Below are positions 1-13,119 of a stretch of DNA of 64,000 nt, in pieces (positions within the stretch are counted from its first letter, which is position 1; every line of letters begins with the position of its first letter). A program made the translations under genes and the position numbers. The stretch covers positions 24,681,077 through 24,745,076 of the forward strand of contig JALMQS010000085.1 of NCBI GenBank assembly GCA_024734495.1. The letters run 5' to 3'. The stretch is from Forficula auricularia (Eukaryota; Arthropoda; Insecta; Dermaptera; Forficulidae). The notes under the pieces are model-generated. The model had not been told where the DNA came from, searched no databases, and saw only the letters and a list, made by a program, of their open reading frames with translations.

Positions 1-120
1 ATAGGTCAGAAATGTTGTATTCACACCCTTGGGAAGTGGCAAAAGGCAAAAAGTATCAATGGCTGTCTTTCGATAATGGTAATAAAGATTATCCATAGTC
101 AGGACCAAGTGAAATAAATA

Positions 121-731
121 CAGGGTATTTCAGGAGGAATGGTAAATATTTTAGGAGGGGGTAGTTTAGACGAATTGCAATAAAAAATTCCATATAACAT
201 GTATCCGATTTTTATGGAGTACAGAGATACAGATGAATTCAATGCATTGTCGTTTGTTTCGTGTCTTGGTACACCGGTTGCTATGGGCGTATTTATCGAA
301 TGTCACCAGTAGAGTGTTGATGTCTAAGTTGTGAAGTTGTACTTTAGTTTACATTGTAGTTTTCATTGTGATTTGTTGGCCAAGTCTACAGTACTGTAGC
401 ATGTAAACATGCCGCACGTATTTACACATGCTGAGTATGCCGATATGGTATTTGTGTATGGATTTTGTAATGGAAACGCTCCTGCTGCTTGTAGAGAATA
501 CGGCATAAGATTTCCTAACCGCAGACTACGAGATTCAAGAGTGTTTACTCGTGTGTTCAATACACTGCGTGACACTGGTACAGTGCCCAGCAGTCATATT
601 GCATCTGAACGTATAACGCTGTATATCTGTACTCAATAAAAATTGGACACATGTTATATGGCATTTTTTTATTGCAATTCGTCTATACTACCACCTCCTA
701 AAATATTTACTATTCCTCCAGAAGCACCCTG
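121..731 (+). mobile_element. TA-flanked miniature element with a DUF4817-like HTH ORF
   Basis: Terminal inverted repeats of about 110-120 bases start CAGGGT and end ACCCTG, with TA on both sides (119-120, 732-733). Inside, a 76-codon plus-strand frame at 409-639 reads [15 protein letters not shown] then [20 protein letters not shown]. This is the helix-turn-helix domain (DUF4817-like) common in insect transposon-derived proteins. There is no catalytic domain, so the element is non-autonomous. The TA duplication fits the Tc1/mariner superfamily. Confidence 0.75.
409..639 (+). CDS. HTH (DUF4817-like) ORF inside the miniature element
   Basis: 76 codons from ATG to [23 protein letters not shown] resembles the first helices of the DUF4817 domain, which has a homeodomain-like DNA-binding fold, and [19 protein letters not shown] the recognition part. 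The last 20 residues run into the right inverted repeat. It could still bind DNA but cannot transpose on its own. Expression is unknown. Confidence 0.5.
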   Translation: MPHVFTHAEYADMVFVYGFCNGNAPAACREYGIRFPNRRLRDSRVFTRVFNTLRDTGTVPSSHIASERITLYICTQ

Positions 732-739
732 TATACAAC

Positions 740-1640
740 TGGGCTGCTTAGTTGGTTTTCTTTTTCCGAATGATTGATGAGAAATAATGAGGGATTTATT
801 CTTTTATTAATAGTTTGTTTGTTTTTAATTTTAAAACCTACTAAGAATTCATTATAAATATTATATATTAAAATTAGGTAATTAAATTAATTAGAGGTAT
901 TTTCTATATTGAAGACAGTTTTAGAACTCTGAGGATCTTCCCTTCTTTTTCAAATAAATAAAATTTTATTTCAATTTTATTTAATTCCGGATGCAAATAA
1001 TAATTTTACCTGAATTTAAAATTAAAAGTAATATCAATATATTATCCCTTCTAGCCATACCAAAAAATTACCGAGCAACTCTTGGACCGCCAGGTAATAA
1101 TAATAGATTATCCATAACAACTCAGATTCAGTTGAAGAGAATCTGTCGGTATTTTCCTTAGAAAACTTAACTCTGTTATCCTTGGAAAATGAACTTTTAT
1201 ATAAAAAACATATTTCTTCTATGAATTTGCAAATTTTAAACCATTAATTAGATATTTATTTAAAAGGATAATGTTTTAAAAATAATAATCACACAAAGTT
1301 TTGTGAATGTTATATTTACATTTTTTTTTTTTTAGTGATAAAACAACTAACATATTTATTCATTCACTTAACTTCAGTTTCTTTTTAATTCTTTTTACTA
1401 ACATTCTTTCTCTTTTCCTCTCAATATATTATGTATATATTTATATATATATATATGGAAAGATATACAAGGATTTTGATAACGGTACATAAATGTATAC
1501 AGGATAACAATGATACTATTATATTATATATATTACAAGAGTATTATTTTCAAGGCTTAATGGTAGAAGACTTGGTTTTGCAAAAGGATCGAAAAAGTGT
1601 ACATCTAGATTTAGACAAATCGAAAGCAATCAAACAACAC
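740..1640. other. AT-rich stretch, nothing recognised
   Basis: Simple AT-rich sequence with short T and AT runs (1320, 1435). No convincing gene, motif or element boundary. Confidence 0.6.
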
Positions 1641-1645
1641 TAAAA

Positions 1646-1768
1646 TTATAGCGTTTTCTGTTAGATACAATGCAACACTGATAAAGTTTATTTGTTTCCA
1701 AGACAACTGTTGCACCTAGTGCAGGAAAATGTGCACTAAAATCGCCCAACAGAAAACTGTTAGAAAAT
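1646..1768. repeat. Short palindromic relative of the GCGTTTTCYGTT MITE
   Basis: AGCGTTTTCTGTTAGA at the left and CCCAACAGAAAACTGTT at the right, with GTTGCACCTAGTGCAGGAAAATGTGCAC in between. A further internal piece is at 7085-7145. Confidence 0.5.
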
Positions 1769-1956
1769 GAAATAATGGATTTGCGCTATAAATAAAAATT
1801 TATCTTTCTTTTTTTTGTAAACATACAAACATTCACGAGCAAATTTTGAAAGTGAGTTGTTTTACAAGGTTTTAGTTATAGTTACAAAGCAAAGAAGGAA
1901 TTTAGGATTTATCACAAAAGCAAAGGGATAGATAGACTAGCAAATGGTTTCACTAT

Positions 1957-2838
1957 CTGAATTTTGGCCAATGCCAAGGCCGTAGCCAGAAAATAGGGGC
2001 GGGGGTAGTATGGATAATTTAGGGTGCTCCTTATTTTGTATATTTTCGAATATTTACGCTGACAGGAGCTAATATGGTTAGAAATAAATAAAAAAATATC
2101 CCCCAAGTTTCAAGTCTCTATCTCAATTTCAACCTAGTGCTACACAGCGATTAAGTTTCCCATCTAAATAACATGGGTTTTTTGGCATTGAACGATCAAT
2201 TTTTTATTCCGGCCAAAGTAATGGTTCAAAAAATTTGAAACTCTGTAGACTTTATCTTTATAATAAATAGTAGCTATCATTCAGAATTTTTACAGATTTT
2301 TAGCTATTACAATTTTGGAGTTACATCTGGATAAAATACTGCTATATCTTAGTATTAGTAAGTTATAGACCCCAAAATTATAATAGCCAAAAATCTGTAA
2401 GGATAGCTACTATTATAAGGATAAAGTCTACAGAGTTTCAAATTTTTTGAACCATCACTTTGGCCGGAATAAAAAATTGATCGTTCAATGCCAAAAACCC
2501 CATGTTATTTAGATGAGAAACTTAATCGCTGTGTAGCACTAGGTTGAAATTGAGATAGAGACTTGAAACTTGGGGGATATTTTTTTATTTATTTAGAACC
2601 ATATGGGCCCCTGTCAGCGTAAATATTCGAAAATATCCAAAATAAGGAGATCCTTAATCGATATACTCCTAGGAGTAGGAGATAAGACCAGATTGCTTTT
2701 TTTATCTGAGTATTTTTTTTATTCAAATTTTATTGAACTTTTATTTATATCCTAGGAAATTTCGATGTTTATCTCATCATTTCGGGGGGTTCTAAACGAA
2801 CCGGAACCTCCCCGTTGGCTACGCCTTGGCCAATGCTT
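1957..2838. mobile_element. Large foldback element
   Basis: Arms of more than 350 bases face each other around about 2340. The outer words GGCCAATGCCAAGGC and GCCTTGGCCAATGC mark the ends. There is a short AT-rich insertion in the right arm at 2650-2800. No ribozyme-like core seen. Confidence 0.7.
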
Positions 2839-3180
2839 TTGTTTATTTCTACCATGGGTGGTTTTGTTCGAATTTCTATAATTGTATATTTTAAATGGCC
2901 GGTTTTAATTTGGGACAATTCAACATATTATTTTAAATATAAATTCGAGAAACAAAGAAAATCATGAAGTAAACTTTTCAAAGATTGGTTTGACGCAGCT
3001 ATTCGGCTTGATTTGAATGAAATAAATTAAATAATGTATTGGTCTGAACACTGTGGAAGAATCTAAAGAAGAGAAGAATTCAGATAATAGGACACACGTC
3101 AAGACACGGGAGATTGGTGAGAGATATTTTAGAAGACGAAGTGGAAAAGAAAATAAGGAATATAGTAGGACTTTTAGAGA

Positions 3181-3428
3181 TTATTGGATAAAAAATACTT
3201 GGTAGGTTTCACATTAAGATATAAACAATAAAACGAATTTATTTTTGGAGAATAGTTACTTTCTGTTTCTCCTGAAGATGGGTTAGTCACCCGAAATATA
3301 TATATATATCGAGATTAAAGATTCTCCGAAAATAAATTCGTTTTATTTTTTATATCTTAATGTGAAACCTACCAAGTATTTTTTATCCAATAATTTAAAA
3401 AAAAAAATGTTTCACCAAATACCTTAAA
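3181..3428 (+). mobile_element. Penelope-like short foldback element, family C copy 1
   Basis: Flanked by a 13-base target duplication GGACTTTTAGAGA (3168-3180, 3429-3441). Arms TTATTGGATAAAAAATACTT and AAGTATTTTTTATCCAATAA enclose a hammerhead-like core. Then a tail ATGTTTCACCAAATACC. The target appears to be a decayed non-LTR fragment. Confidence 0.75.
3268..3314 (+). ncRNA. Hammerhead-like ribozyme core, family C
   Basis: TCTC (helix I), CTGAAGA (3272-3278), extra T, stem II GGGT/ACCC, GAA, a 14-base AT alternation that is self-complementary, C at 3310, GAGA (helix I). Confidence 0.5.
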
Positions 3429-3738
3429 GGACTTTTAGAGAACTGAAAGAGCTTGGATGCGATATGGGTTGACTAGAGGCGAGGGGTTGCGTCAAACCAA
3501 TCTTAGGACTGTATGCTCGATGAATTTATAACAAATTCCATTATTTACCGAAAAAAGTGTATTCGCCCTTGCAGTGCATCAACTATAAAAAATCGAAAAG
3601 TTCGAATATAAAGACGACCAGTTTTTTAATGATATTTCTTGGGGGTCCCATATTCGGGTCAATGTCATAATTTTTTATTAGATGGATCAGATTTAAAATA
3701 ATAATTCCATTATCTCCTGGTGATATGAATGTTTAGAA

Positions 3739-4332
3739 CAGTGGTTCCCAACCTTTTGTGGCCCATCTCCCCTTTCTGGAGGTTGACTAACACCTATTGC
3801 CCCCTTTTAATTTTCATTGTATGCCTAATTTTAATTTGAAGTAAAGTGTAAATAATAAAGCAGTTTTATTACCGTATATAAAAACAACCAAAGCAGTTTT
3901 ATCCGGTCACTCTTAATTAAAATAGAAAAAAAATTAAAATGTACATTTTTTACAGATTTTTTCAAGAACAAATAAATAATTAACTAAGATCATTGACGTA
4001 CATTTAAAAAACAGGAGTACATGTTTTCATTTTTAAATTGGAATCTGGAAAAATTAAGAAAGACCGCTCTGCTTGAAAATGATTTTCGCCTCACAGTCAT
4101 ACTTCAGATCTAGAAACTCGGTCTGCAAAGAGTTATCAACCTAATCCACAGCTTCAAACAAGAATGGATCTAGAATCCAATCCGGAATTTGTAACTTGGT
4201 CAAATCTTCAAATCTTGATTCCATGTCAGTTTTTAATTTTCCCCCCTTTGAATACTCATCGCCCCCATATCTCCCCTCTGATAACCCTAATCGCCCGCTT
4301 GGGGGCGATCGCCCTCAGGTTGGGCACCACTG
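3739..4332. mobile_element. hAT-type MITE
   Basis: The inverted ends CAGTGGTTCCCAACC and GGTTGGGCACCACTG define a 594-base element. The 8-base flanks GTTTAGAA and GTTTAAAC are an imperfect target duplication, as expected for hAT. Confidence 0.8.
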
Positions 4333-4339
4333 GTTTAAA

Positions 4340-5785
4340 CAATAAATAATTGATTTGTTTTATGCGAAACTTAACTAAAAATGAATTTCAAAATATTTAA
4401 CATACAATATTTTTCCCTATACTTATAACAAAACTTGAGTGAATTTTCTAAACTGGACTCTTCTCTACAAAATGATGTTTAAATGGTAAACTTTAGGCTA
4501 CTGTAGCCAATTTACAATTAAATAAAAATAATACATGCATGCACAATACTAATTTCATGCGGAAATTTTTTTAAAATAAACTTATAGCGTTTTCTGTTAG
4601 AACATTATCGTTCCTTTAGTTTTATAATAGTTAATGATTGAATTTTTAAGTTGAATAAATAGCGTTACATTAGAGATCTGCTTGGGCTCTTTTTCTTCTA
4701 TTCGAAATGTTCAGAGAGAATTATCAAATCAACAGAAGATAAAAAAATGCTTGAAAATGTTTTATTTTCCTTCCCGACTCACAAACATTTGAATTAATTT
4801 TTAAAAATGTATTCCCAGGTTGAAAAAAAACATAATTTTTTAATCTTTTTATTGGAAAATTCTCTCTGTATCCTTTCAAATGGGAGAAAATGTTGACTCT
4901 TTTCAAAGATGACCCCACTGGAATGCAAGAAAATTTGTCCAACGAAAAACACTATAAAACAAGGTCTATTCTATAAGAGGTGAATTGTTTAAGCTGGTTT
5001 AGGCTTATCAAGGAATTACTATTTCGATTTAGGAAGTAAAGTAAAAATCACTTATTATAAATAATAATATGTGAATTGTCTCAAAAAATACTAAAAATAA
5101 ATCTGTTGGATTTTTCTTTAATAATAAGATTAACATTAATCAACATTATATTAACAAATAGATATCATTCATTCATAATTAGAAAAATGATTTCAGACTC
5201 TCTGTCCCCACTCATATGATATTTTTGCCTTTTTTTTCATTAGAATAATTTTTAATATTATAAGGCATTTTCTCTTAACGAGTCTAGATTTAAGTTATAA
5301 AATTATTGCCAATAGATAGAAAAAATTTCTAAGTAGGCCGGCTTTGCATTAACAAAAAGACTGAGAGCCGACAAATACACTTCCCAGAGTTTTTTTATTT
5401 TATTTTTTTAAGATATAATAACAACGATTTGATTTTTAAATTTTTTTTTTTAATATACGCTACAACGTTGATTTGATGATAAAACGAATGTTGATATTCA
5501 TTTGTCATTACGAAAAAATAGAAAGTTTCACGTTTTAAAAAAGGATTATTTTTTTAATATATATATTATATATATAATTATTGTTGTTTAGTGATTCAGA
5601 AGATTTTTATATTATCTCTTTACATCACATTTTTAAAGTTTAAAGTTTAACTAACAGAGACTACCAACAAGTTATTTTTTTTTTTAATATTTATCAAACA
5701 TCCATTATAAATGTCTAACAAGATCATAATTATAAGTCATTTACATAATTTTAACATAAGTTTTTATACATATTTAAATGTGCAT
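4340..5785. other. AT-rich intergenic stretch
   Basis: No coding signal. It contains only a short end of the GCGTTTTCTGTT MITE family near 4586 and AT runs near 5560. Confidence 0.6.
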
Positions 5786-5787
5786 AT

Positions 5788-7298
5788 GTAACTAGTTGGA
5801 GGATCAGCAAAGTTATTTAATATCATAATAAATAAAATACTAACATGCCGGGAAAAGACTTTAATATATATAGATAAAAGTTCTTATCCTGCCGAAAGAC
5901 CGAAGAAAATTGCTGAATGAATGCGCGAGGAATGTTCAAAATTAAAAAAATGGATCAAGATTTTCTTATCTATAATTATTTTTAGCTAACAAGTAGTCAA
6001 CAGTTGTCTGAAAGTCCATTACCCAGGTATCTCATACTTGAAAACGATCACAGATATAGGGGTCTAAACATCCTATTTTATCAAGAAAGAATTTAAATTT
6101 TAAGGTCAAAATGCAGATTTAAGTAGAAAATATGTTTACATTGCATATCACAGGGCTCCATCCTCTCAGGAGTTGAACCCGAGTTTGCCGGGCTTGTTAA
6201 TTCGACCCTCAAGACAAAACACATCCTATATGCAATATATTTAAGAGAAGCTAAAAATCGTATTTTAAATTTTTATATGTATTTATTAGTTTGTTGAAAA
6301 ATACAAGTATACATAATTATGAAAGAGGACTAAGTCATTTGTTAGTTTCGAGATGTTTAAAGTTCTGTAAAATAAACAAGATTTTAATTCTGTAGAAATC
6401 CATTTAACGGTTCAATTTCATGTGATTTTACAAAACCGACTATTAAATGGATGAAACACAAAATATGAAAAAATTTCATTTTTTTGACTTGGATCACTTT
6501 CATAATTATATCTACATACATTTAATTATGAAAAAATGTGTTTTTAACAAAAAGTTTTAATAAATATTTCGGTCACAAAAGCTTGAATCATTTCATAGAA
6601 AATTCCCAAGACAAGTAGAACTATTTCCAGAACAGTAATCGCTTTGTGGAAATCCTCGAGTCTCTTGTAAAGACAATTTACATACAATATGGTTTGTTAA
6701 ATTGTGAGAAAAAGATAATTTACAATAATTCAGGGTCTATGTTAGTCAATGACATTGTTTTTATTTTTACAGTAATTGGACCATAAAGTAACTCTTTATT
6801 TTTGATCGTACCTACTATAAAAATGAATTTCATCCTGGTTATGTCTTTGTTAATATAATATTAATATTATTGTACGATTTAACAAAAATTTATTTTGATA
6901 AATTTACTTTAACACCTAATGACAATGTTTCGGAGAAGGCTCAAAAATGTTATTTGGACACACACATACAGGCAAGAAGAAAAAAGATCAAAACCTCTTG
7001 TCTAATATCTTTTCATGTGATTTCAGTGTGCACTAAGAGAGTATTATGACGTCATCGCTCCTATAGCTTAAGTATTGTTTATTTAGGATTACTTACAAGG
7101 CAACTGTTGCACTGAGTGCAGAAAAGTGCATTGAATCGCTAAAAAAAACGATATAAATTACTCGTACAATCACTGTCTATTCCTCCTATCTTTAAGCAGA
7201 AGAAGATTTTTTATCTATTTTTAGAATTTTTACCTAATGCCAAAATTGCATTTATATTAGTGTTTGAATGATCTTGTTGATCCTCCGACTGGTTACAC
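5788..7298. mobile_element. Possible 1.5-kb TIR element
   Basis: TGTAACTAGTTGGAGGATCAG at the left and its near reverse complement ending TCCGACTGGTTACA at the right, with CATA on both outer sides. The interior is AT-rich without coding potential. Confidence 0.4.
6150..6215 (-). repeat. Fragment with a pol III B-box-like word
   Basis: Minus strand CTCGGGTTCAACTCCTGAGAGG looks like the T arm of a tRNA-derived SINE. No A box is recognised. Confidence 0.3.
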
Positions 7299-7299
7299 A

Positions 7300-8065
7300 T
7301 ATTATATATATTATTATTATTATTATTTTAATATTGAATGATTTTTATAAATAATATTTACATTTCCTGGGAGAATATTAGTATTATTATGAGTTTTTCT
7401 TTATTAATAATAAGGAAAATTGCTTTCATAATGAGAATTAGGTAGTGAGAGCATTCAGGCACCAATATATGTATATATATATTTATATATATTATATATG
7501 TTTAGAATTTAGGGAACATTGAACCATGCTTAATTAATTGTCCGAAAGCAATTAGTGTAGCAATTTTCTTTTAGTAAAATAACTTAGTATTTAGATAACG
7601 TTTAAAGTAAAATCTATCTAAGAAAATGAGAAAATGAATTTAAAAAAAAGAAAAACTAAGTTCAAAATTTTCTAAGGTTTTATATATATATTTATATACA
7701 ATTTTATAAAAAATATTCCCATTATACAGAGTGTCCAAATTAGAGGTAATCAAAAATAACATCTTAGTACGAGAAAAAGCTTTTATATTAACACCAACTA
7801 AAGCGCAGTCGTCAGAAAGTGATAGCTAGATTTGTTTTATCACAATTTCAAGATAATAAGGGCAAAATGAATCAAAAGTAGGCGATGTACCATTGTAGTA
7901 TGACTCTAAATATGAAGCATCCAACCAAAAAAGAAGATAAGATTTTGGAAAATTTAAGGGTTGGATTATTAGAAGGTAAATGGATTTTGAATGATTAAAT
8001 GTTGTAATATTTGTCATACATTTTTCAGGTGGAATATTAAATATGTACTTATAAGAACTCTCTCC
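7300..8065. other. AT-rich intergenic stretch with TA microsatellites
   Basis: TA-type runs near 7300, 7480 and 7685. No gene seen. Confidence 0.6.
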
Positions 8066-8068
8066 CAG

Positions 8069-8335
8069 ACAGAAGGGAATATTGCAGCAATATTACATTG
8101 CAATATTAAACCTTGCAGGAAGATTGCAGGAACATTGCAGCAATATTCCTATGACCGCCTCTTTTACATTGCAGAAACATTGAGGCAATATTGCAGCACC
8201 ATTGCCAATGTTGCAGGAACATTGCAGCAATATTGCCACTGCATATATATTGCAATATTGCTGCAAAATTGCCACTTCAATGTTTCTGTAATTTTGTGCA
8301 AGGTTCACAATATGGCTGCAATATTCCAGTCTGAC
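8069..8335. repeat. Dense TTGCAGCAATATTGC-type array with inverted ends
   Basis: Variants of ATTGCAGCAATATTGC, ATTGCAGGAACATTGC and related words recur about a dozen times in 260 bases with no fixed period. CAGACAGAAGGGAATATTGC at the left and GCAATATTCCAGTCTG at the right form imperfect inverted ends. The self-complementary words leave open frames on both strands that I do not regard as genes. Confidence 0.6.
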
Positions 8336-9009
8336 CGGGCTCCTACACACATCAAAATTTTGAAAAATATAGAGGTAATCTTAAGAAATTTACTTGTGAA
8401 TTCATTTTCACAATGGTCCTTTTAATTTACAAATTTTAGTGGTATTTTATTGAATATATATAAAGAATTTTCATATTTAAAATTTGTCCAAAAAAATAGA
8501 CCAAAACTACTATTTAAGTATTTACTCAAGTTAAATATTAAGCTCTTCTCTTTTATAATATAAAAAATATTTTGATTTTTTTTTTTAATCTTAATTCAAG
8601 TTAAAAATAAAGGGGAATTTTTTAAGAAAATCAACCAATATTCAAAATTTCAGATGAGAGGGTATTTGTGACTTGGTATTAAATAGGTGAATAGAATTAC
8701 CAACAAGGGAAAAATTAAAGAAAAGAGAATTCTTTGAAATAATATAAGAGAAGAGCTCAAATGATAGGGGACACGTTTTGCTAAAGGATATTTTAGAGAA
8801 CGAAGTCGGAAAGAAAAGGGAAAGACCCAGAATGGATTATTTTCCCTAGATAATGAAAGAAAAGATGTGAGACAAGTGAAAGAGTTGAGTGAAGGCGTCC
8901 AACCGGTCTTAGGATTCTACACTCGATGATGATGAGTTGTTAGTCAAGGAAAATATATAAAAATTTCGGATATTAGACGAATTTTTAAAGTTAACACAGA
9001 GGATGTAGA

Positions 9010-9395
9010 TTATTATTTTTGCTTATAGTGCCATGCCCTAAGGGGCGTAGGCACCTCTCCACATATACCTGTGCTGAGTGTGTTTAGCTGTTTTACACAG
9101 ATATATGGGACCTACTTTTTAACGTCAGTTCCGAACGGTTAGTTTGGAGAGGTTGTCTAGGCAATACTCTTGGTTGTTTGCCATTGCTTTCCAAGAGGAG
9201 GCGCCTGCAAATATCTGCTGAGACTCAGTCTCGACCCACCATACTTCAGGGCAGCGGCCCGACACTATGACCACTTACCCACAGTCGCCTCTATGAAAAT
9301 ATTAGGGCTTGTTAAATATTTTGCACGCATCATCATTCTAATAGCTACTGGTGAAGCTCCTGCACTTATTATCTTAATATAAATGTGATAAACCA
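9010..9395. repeat. Moderately GC-rich interspersed repeat, unclassified
   Basis: Distinct composition (GTGCCATGCCCTAAGGGGCG, GAGGTTGTCTAGGCAATACT, TTTGCCATTGCTTTCC). It looks like a repeat with a TTGCCATTGC core seen widely in insect genomes. No coding signal. Confidence 0.4.
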
Positions 9396-10619
9396 AAACT
9401 TAAGTCATTTTCTAACGACTGAGCTTTAGATTGAAAAATACATTGAATAGGTAGTACTCGCATTAAAATCCATTATAATTAGATATACCTCTAATTAGAT
9501 CAGCCTGTATTTTAAAATCTAGATTCATTGATATGATTTTGAAGAGATATAAAAAAAAGTATTTTTAAAAAAATAATATGGGAATATGTGCTTAAAAAAT
9601 TTTTTATTAACTTAATAAAAAAAAGACAATATTTAACCATTTCAATTTTACATGTATATAACAAATCGAATGGGATTATAATTCGTTTTATGTTTTTTTC
9701 TAGTTCGATTTTTATAATATTTTTCTATAATATAGTATATAATAATATTGAAATGAATTTTCATACATTACATTTCTAATTATTCAATTTTTTAAAATTT
9801 GAAATTTTAGTTATGGAAGAAAAATGTGATATTTACCAGAAATACCAATAAACTAATAATTTTTAAGAGTAAATCAAAGAGGGTGTCCTTTATTTGATGC
9901 AAATAAATATTTTATGTTTATTTTCATCGAGCAGATGACACCTTCATTGATTTACTTTTAAAAATATACTCTGCTACTCTTGGCAAGAAAATATTTTAAG
10001 TAAACTAATTATTTTAGAAATATATGGATTTTACAATAGACTTTGCTAAATAAATTACAAAATATAATATAAAAAAGAAAATGAATTTGAGCATATTATA
10101 TGTGGATATTTTTAGGGGTAAATCATTATAAATATTCCGACAGAAAAATATAAATTATAATATTATATTTTGGAGTTGAGGCTTTGGTAAAAGCTTATAT
10201 ACTTTAAGATGATTTGAAAGATTATTTTCCGGTTAGACAAGCAATGGTGAAAGTAGAATTTTTATTTATAAAGTTCGTAGGTCATTATTTCCATATTAGT
10301 TTTCAAGTGTCGATATGATTGATAATTCAACAAGAATCAATCACTTAAAGCAAATTAATGGGTATTTTGAATCTCAATGCAATTATGAAAACTTGAAACG
10401 GAAGTAGAGCTAAGACGATATAATTTTTCAATTTAACCATGGGTGTGCTTGTTGAGCTTTTGAGCGTCAGGAGAAATATTTGGGGCTGAAATGGTGAAAT
10501 TAGAAAATTGTCTTCTTCAATTTTCAACGGTTATTTGTCACACAATTCAAATAAACTTAATAATTATTTTTATTTATTATAATATAAATTTACTAAAAAA
10601 TTTTTTTTAATAATTTTAG

Positions 10620-11395
10620 TACTTTGGTTGATCCTCTGATCGTCTACTGTTGTCTTCTTTATAATAGCTTAAATCAGGAATTAAATACTAAGCTTGAAAG
10701 ATTGTTGAACAGCTGAATTAGGTTTATTTTTGATGTCCCTCTTGATGAACACATTACACCCTACTATAATAAACTGGGTTGGTTAAGGCTTCCAAAGAAG
10801 AGAGATTATATTTTGGGAATTTTTCTTTTTAATCTGTTTCAGAGAAAGTCCCCTGAATACTTATTTAATAAATTTATGTTTAAAACCTCTGTAAGTTCCA
10901 GGGCTTTGCGGACGTATGGTCTGGACCTTCAAATTCCCATACATAGGACATCATCCTATGCTAGGTCATTTTCTGTTTATTCAGCGAAGCTCTGGAATAA
11001 AATTCCAACAAGTGTGAGGGGGGCGAAGTCTCTCGGCGCTTTTAAGGCAAAGTATTTTGATTTATTAATGAGTCAGCAGAGGGCTGGTTGATGGGTGGAG
11101 TGGGGCTGAGTTGTTATATTTTAAAATTTATTTTGTTCATGCTGATCATTTTGTGATATATATATACATATATATATGTATATATATATTTTTTTTGTAA
11201 TTTGATTTCATATTGTCAATTAATTTTAATAATTTTTTCCTTTTATTTTCTTAATGTTAAATGTAATTATTTTTTGTACTCTCTTGGTTGAATTTTGTAA
11301 GCAGATTTTTAATGTAATATAATTTGTATCTTTTATGCTCCAGGAGAATATCATTCAGAGCAAAATAAAATCTATCCATCTATCTACTGCCAAAG
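10620..11395 (+). mobile_element. 5'-truncated non-LTR retrotransposon, plus strand
   Basis: The frame VDPLIVYCCLLYNSLN, one stop, then GWLRLPKKRDYILGIFLFNL, a 92-codon ORF with SFSVYSAKLWNKIPTSVRGA and a 3' tail of TCTATCCATCTATC-type repeats at about 11370-11392. The LWNxLPxxxR word and the simple-repeat tail are typical of jockey-like non-LTR ends. Confidence 0.75.
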
Positions 11396-11399
11396 ATGA

Positions 11400-13110
11400 A
11401 CCAGCGAAGAACAAAACTCTCTAGTGAATTTATTAAATAGATTGATTTATCGAAATGATTAAATTTACTTCAATTGTACAACAAAGAACCGTTGAAGTTT
11501 GAAGAATATAAACTATATGTATTAATTTTCTAGTTTTATTCAACTTTTCGGGTTCTAATTCTAAAGCCCTGTTCATGTGATAATAGTTTTAAAGATCAAG
11601 CGACTCGGTCAATATTATAGATCTGTTAAAATTGATGTTATTGATATTGATACAGATTTCAACAGATCAATGACGTCATTCAATCTATGTTTAATATTAC
11701 TAGAAAACGGAGAAGAATTAGAAGGTGAAACTCTTTGAATAAAACAAAAAAATTTATTTAACAAATTTTTTTAAATTCACCATGGGTTCCTCCTAGTCCA
11801 TTCCAAAATAATTGTCCATTTAAAGTCAAACCCGAGAAAAAACTTTCAAATAAACTTTTAGTATAAGAAAAATGTTATGATATAAACATTTCTACACATG
11901 ATAGTAATTTCTAATAGGTAATAATAAAAAAAATAAATAAATAAAAATAAAAAAGTATTACTAAATTATTTTACAAATTAAATAAAAAAAAAAAAAAAAA
12001 AAAAATAGAATTTAAAAATGAAGACATGGTAACGTTTGTATTTAAAAAAAATTCTAAATACTAGTAATTTTGCTTAAAGCATGGTCCGGTTAATGAATAT
12101 CTTCCACATACATCGATACAGAATTCAGCTATTTATATATGCAAATTATATTATTTTGTTGTTGTTTTTTTAAAAAAAGGGTTGCCTTTATTTATTGGTC
12201 AATTTTGCAACCACACGGTCACCAGACTAATTAATCATTTAATTAACAGCACGCAACAACATGAACACCTATTCCATAAGCTCTGCACTTTGCTAAGTTT
12301 CTTTCTCGTTTTGTGTTTACTCTAAACCACTAAATAAATAACAACTAAGATTTGTATTTGTTTCTTTTTTTCTAAAATTTGGTATTTTTCGTGTATATGT
12401 ATTTTTGTAAATATATATAATGATCTTGGATCTAGATATCATTTTTTAAATATATAAATATATATATTGATTTATATATATATAGATATATTTATTAGCG
12501 AAAATATCGTCTAAACTCCTTTTAAAGAGATGATATTATTTGACTTAAAGGCTTAGTTATTATCTCGTTGCCAAGGAAAACTTGAAATAAATTAAAGTAC
12601 TAAATCTACTAGCAAATTCGACTTATGACACTTGCAAAGTGCCAGTTCTGTAAGTCGAATACGCTCTATATAAAAAATAAAAAACAAAGAGCTAAAAAAT
12701 ATGGCATCAATTGTTTCAGAACCAACCACACGTTCAAAGGGAATGACTTTTCGCACTATAAAAATATGCGAATTATTATAAAATGCTGCTCGAGACAAAT
12801 CGATTTTTTTTTTCTTAAATATACAATTCTATAAATATTGTGCTTGAAGAAAAACGTTCCAATATATATATATAGGTATCTAATTCATATGACAAATATA
12901 AATTCAATTTGATTAATAAATAATAATACTAGATTATAGAATTGTAGAAAAAGAGAAAAAAAAATGTTTGTTTTATCTTAGTCTCGAAAGTATTTAAATC
13001 GCGAGAATATACAAATGCTAAATGAAAATTATCACAGAATAAAATAAAGAAAATTTTATGATTAAAAATATTTCATCGGCCTGTTTGAAACTAGAGGACT
13101 ACGATTTGTA
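11400..13110. other. Intergenic or distal Eps15 3' UTR, nothing firm
   Basis: AT-rich with A and AT runs (11980, 12460). A slightly more complex block at 12175-12330 has no inverted ends or ORF. No polyadenylation site can be assigned for Eps15 from sequence alone. Confidence 0.5.
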
Positions 13111-13119
13111 CCCTGGTAA

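Noticed and set aside
7991..8425. 144-codon plus and 85-codon minus ORFs
   Set aside because: They follow from the self-complementary TTGCAGCAATATTGC words of a repeat; no domain or start context.
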